Of a stretch of 7,034 nt of DNA, positions 5,889 to 7,034 are shown piece after piece. A model generated the notes under the pieces. The model saw only the letters and a program-made list of their open reading frames with translations, was not told where the DNA came from and ran no database searches. Position 1 is the first letter of the stretch, and each line of letters opens with the position of its first letter. Position numbers and translations under genes: made by a program. Origin of the DNA: a bacterium (GTDB lineage: Bacteria > Bdellovibrionota > Bdellovibrionia > Bdellovibrionales > UBA1609); the NCBI GenBank assembly GCA_021784635.1, contig JAJYHS010000038.1, forward strand, positions 1-7,034, in the 5' to 3' direction.

Positions 5889-6272
5889 TTACCTCATTTC
5901 GCCCGGCATTGGCAAAAGATCCACGAGACACGCGCGCCAATATTCCGGCACTTCAAAGGAAAAGTCGATCGCGACTGCAAAAACTCCCTTGCCGACATGG
6001 GTTGTGCGAGAAACCGTGCCGTCCAAGTCGAGGTTCATTTGCGGCAAATAAAGCGCCACTTGCTGGCCTAGGAGCGATTCAAGGTTGAGATTTTGGCGAA
6101 GCGTTTTGGGAACCAAATCTCGCCGCGAAATTTCGACAAGAAACCCGCTTGTCGAGGCATTTACAATGCGGCCTGTTTTTGCAATCACAGAGTAATTCGT
6201 GATCGATGTCAGATCGCTTATTAATATTCCCTCGACCTCTTTTCGGCCAGCCACCCGCCGCTCGCTTTTCAT
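5889..6272 (-). CDS. PilZ-domain protein, probable cyclic-di-GMP receptor
   Basis: This small 127-aa protein appears to be a single PilZ domain and has no membrane segment. The two-part cyclic-di-GMP motif is visible: RxxxR as R6-VAG-R10, and (D/N)xSxxG as N38-A-S40-TS-G43. These are followed by the beta-barrel strands FLVEI (44-48), QVALYLP (71-77), LDGTVSRTTHVGKGVFAVAIDF (83-104) and a C-terminal helix at about 108-120. Both arginines and the Ser/Gly positions are intact, so ligand binding is expected from family knowledge. ATG 6272 is supported by AAAGGAG with a 5-nt spacer. It lies 60 nt downstream of the phosphopantetheinyl transferase gene on the same strand. It may be the last gene of that operon or have its own promoter. 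No output domain is fused, so it must act by binding a partner that cannot be named from this window. Confidence 0.88.
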   Translation of the reverse strand: MKSERRVAGRKEVEGILISDLTSITNYSVIAKTGRIVNASTSGFLVEISRRDLVPKTLRQNLNLESLLGQQVALYLPQMNLDLDGTVSRTTHVGKGVFAVAIDFSFEVPEYWRACLVDLLPMPGEMR

Positions 6273-6277
6273 CGATG

Positions 6278-6284
6278 CTCCTTT
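6278..6284 (-). promoter_or_regulatory. Strong Shine-Dalgarno of the PilZ gene
   Basis: AAAGGAG on the minus strand lies 5 nt before ATG 6272. It is the best ribosome-binding site in the window and fixes the start of the PilZ protein. Independent, relatively strong translation is inferred, in contrast to the weak site of the upstream transferase gene. Confidence 0.75.
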
Positions 6285-6332
6285 ATAGTTGTTTAACTGT
6301 TATGAATACCTATCGGCTAGGCTCGACGAAAG

Positions 6333-6899
6333 TTAAGGGCTAATTACGGCGAATCCCATTATTGTACGTTTATCAAACTCACAGCGTCCGTAGCCGCGCT
6401 TCGGTAACAGATGAGAATCATTTACGTTAAACTGAAACAAACAGATTTGGCGTGAATTGTGGTGCTTCTTTAGGTGGCGTATTCCGTCAATTTGAATCGC
6501 TGAGACCACTTTGGGCTGTGCTGTCGTACGCAAAGCCTTAAATGCGGCTTCTTTAGCTACCCAGACGGCTAAAGCATTATTGTTAAAGTGTGCAAGTTCA
6601 TATGGACTCGCAAACCGCAAAACGGCTTTTTTCGAGACACGACGGGTTGTTGGTTCTAGATCAAATCCGACCGGTTGTTGGGCGACCGCGAATCCGCCCA
6701 AGTGACGGGTGTGCGAAAGGCTGAAATAACAGCCACGACGGTTTTTTAAAATGAACTTAAGATGTTGTTCCAATTTGAGACGGTTAGAGCTGGTTGCCTT
6801 CGCATTTCGGCCGAGAGACTTCCAGCCGGGAGAAATAAAATAGTCAATTTCGACGCTGCAAATCGTAACCGATTTTTTGGGGATGGGTTTTAGTTCCAC
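6333..6899 (-). CDS. 4'-phosphopantetheinyl transferase, Sfp-type
   Basis: This 188-aa cytoplasmic enzyme would move the 4'-phosphopantetheine arm of CoA onto a serine of acyl or peptidyl carrier proteins. The superfamily signature is complete. CYFSLSHTRHLGGFAVA (57-73) contains the SH pair of the CoA site. VGFDLEPTTRR (77-87) supplies Asp80 and Glu82, and AVWVAKEAAFKAL (111-123) supplies Glu117 and Lys121. Asp80, Glu82 and Glu117 correspond to the Mg-binding triad of Sfp (D107, E109, E151). It is shorter than Sfp (about 225 aa) and its N-terminal part is reduced. The start is a GTG at 6899; GGTGA lies 9 nt upstream. The first 10 nt overlap the end of nadA in another frame, which implies translational coupling. 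No carrier protein is encoded in the window, so the target could be fatty-acid ACP or a secondary-metabolite or lipid-synthesis carrier. Confidence 0.9.
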   Translation of the reverse strand: MELKPIPKKSVTICSVEIDYFISPGWKSLGRNAKATSSNRLKLEQHLKFILKNRRGCYFSLSHTRHLGGFAVAQQPVGFDLEPTTRRVSKKAVLRFASPYELAHFNNNALAVWVAKEAAFKALRTTAQPKVVSAIQIDGIRHLKKHHNSRQICLFQFNVNDSHLLPKRGYGRCEFDKRTIMGFAVISP

Positions 6900-7034
6900 A
6901 CGACGACTTCACCGCGAGAGATTTTCATCATGCGCTCAAGCGGCCGGCGGGCAAGTTCGATGACCGATAAATCGACCGTCACCTGGGGCGAACGGTCACG
7001 CAATGCCGCCGCGATTTTTTCAAGCGTATTCATC
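6890..7034 (-). CDS. nadA: Quinolinate synthase NadA, C-terminal fragment (5' end outside window)
   Basis: Only the last 47 complete codons and the TAA (6892-6890) are present. The peptide starts MNTLEKIAAAL and continues with a stretch ending ELARRPLERMMKIS. This matches the conserved end of NadA, where the C-x-N-M-x-MNTLEK segment carries the last 4Fe-4S cysteine just before the part visible here and the protein closes with A-x-RPLERM. NadA condenses iminoaspartate with dihydroxyacetone phosphate to quinolinate in NAD biosynthesis, in the cytoplasm. An extra seven residues (GEVVVWN) follow the usual end. The stop overlaps the start of the phosphopantetheinyl transferase gene by 10 nt. The gene is truncated only by the window, not broken. 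Confidence 0.85.
   Translation of the reverse strand, partial: MNTLEKIAAALRDRSPQVTVDLSVIELARRPLERMMKISRGEVVVWN

Noticed and set aside
5741..6088. Plus-strand 115-codon ORF bridging the 220-aa gene and the PilZ gene
   Set aside because: It is antisense to the PilZ gene and out of frame in the 220-aa gene. Its Arg/Ala/Cys-rich composition is typical of a shadow frame.
6511..6705. Plus-strand 64-codon ORF opposite the phosphopantetheinyl transferase
   Set aside because: It is fully antisense to a gene with intact catalytic motifs and has no recognisable features of its own.
1..7034. A mobile element, defence island or CRISPR array
   Set aside because: There is no transposase, integrase, direct-repeat array or abrupt composition change. 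tRNA-Val can serve as an integration site, but no integrase or repeated tRNA end is visible nearby.

Overview
The window is ordinary chromosomal DNA of a Gram-negative bacterium. This is inferred from a heptosyltransferase-like GT9 enzyme, an ArnT/PMT-type membrane glycosyltransferase and a PilZ (cyclic-di-GMP) protein. The taxon cannot be fixed from these sequences. A Bdellovibrionota or deltaproteobacterial-type lineage is only a weak impression. Nothing resembles an insertion sequence, phage, CRISPR array or integrated element, and I do not see a convincing undescribed multi-gene system.

Layout, left to right. (1) Positions 1-2476, minus strand: a compact unit read right to left. It holds a tRNA-Val(UAC) with encoded CCA, an acyl-CoA dehydrogenase starting 18 nt after that CCA, and an MFS_3/EntS-type exporter starting 19 nt after the dehydrogenase stop and cut by the window edge. 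(2) Positions 2477-2579: a 103-nt gap rich in dyad symmetry that probably carries the opposing promoters of the tRNA unit and of the next gene. (3) Positions 2580-3905, plus strand: a polytopic lipid-linked-sugar glycosyltransferase. (4) Positions 3910-5100, minus strand: a GT9 glycosyltransferase, convergent with the previous gene across only 4 nt. (5) Positions 5101-5208: a 108-nt divergent spacer. (6) Positions 5209-5871, plus strand: an uncharacterised soluble protein of 220 aa. (7) Positions 5889-7034, minus strand: the C-terminal end of quinolinate synthase (nadA), overlapped by a Sfp-type phosphopantetheinyl transferase, followed after 60 nt by a small PilZ-domain protein. No gap exceeds about 110 nt.

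The two glycosyltransferases likely both serve the cell envelope (LPS or another surface glycan). The PPTase would activate acyl or peptidyl carrier proteins, and the acyl-CoA dehydrogenase acts in fatty-acid or branched-chain acyl-CoA oxidation. The PilZ protein is a probable cyclic-di-GMP receptor. No single pathway links all of them. The points most worth a second look are the tRNA-mRNA linkage, the symmetric promoter region at 2495-2569, the nadA/PPTase overlap and the uncharacterised 220-aa gene.
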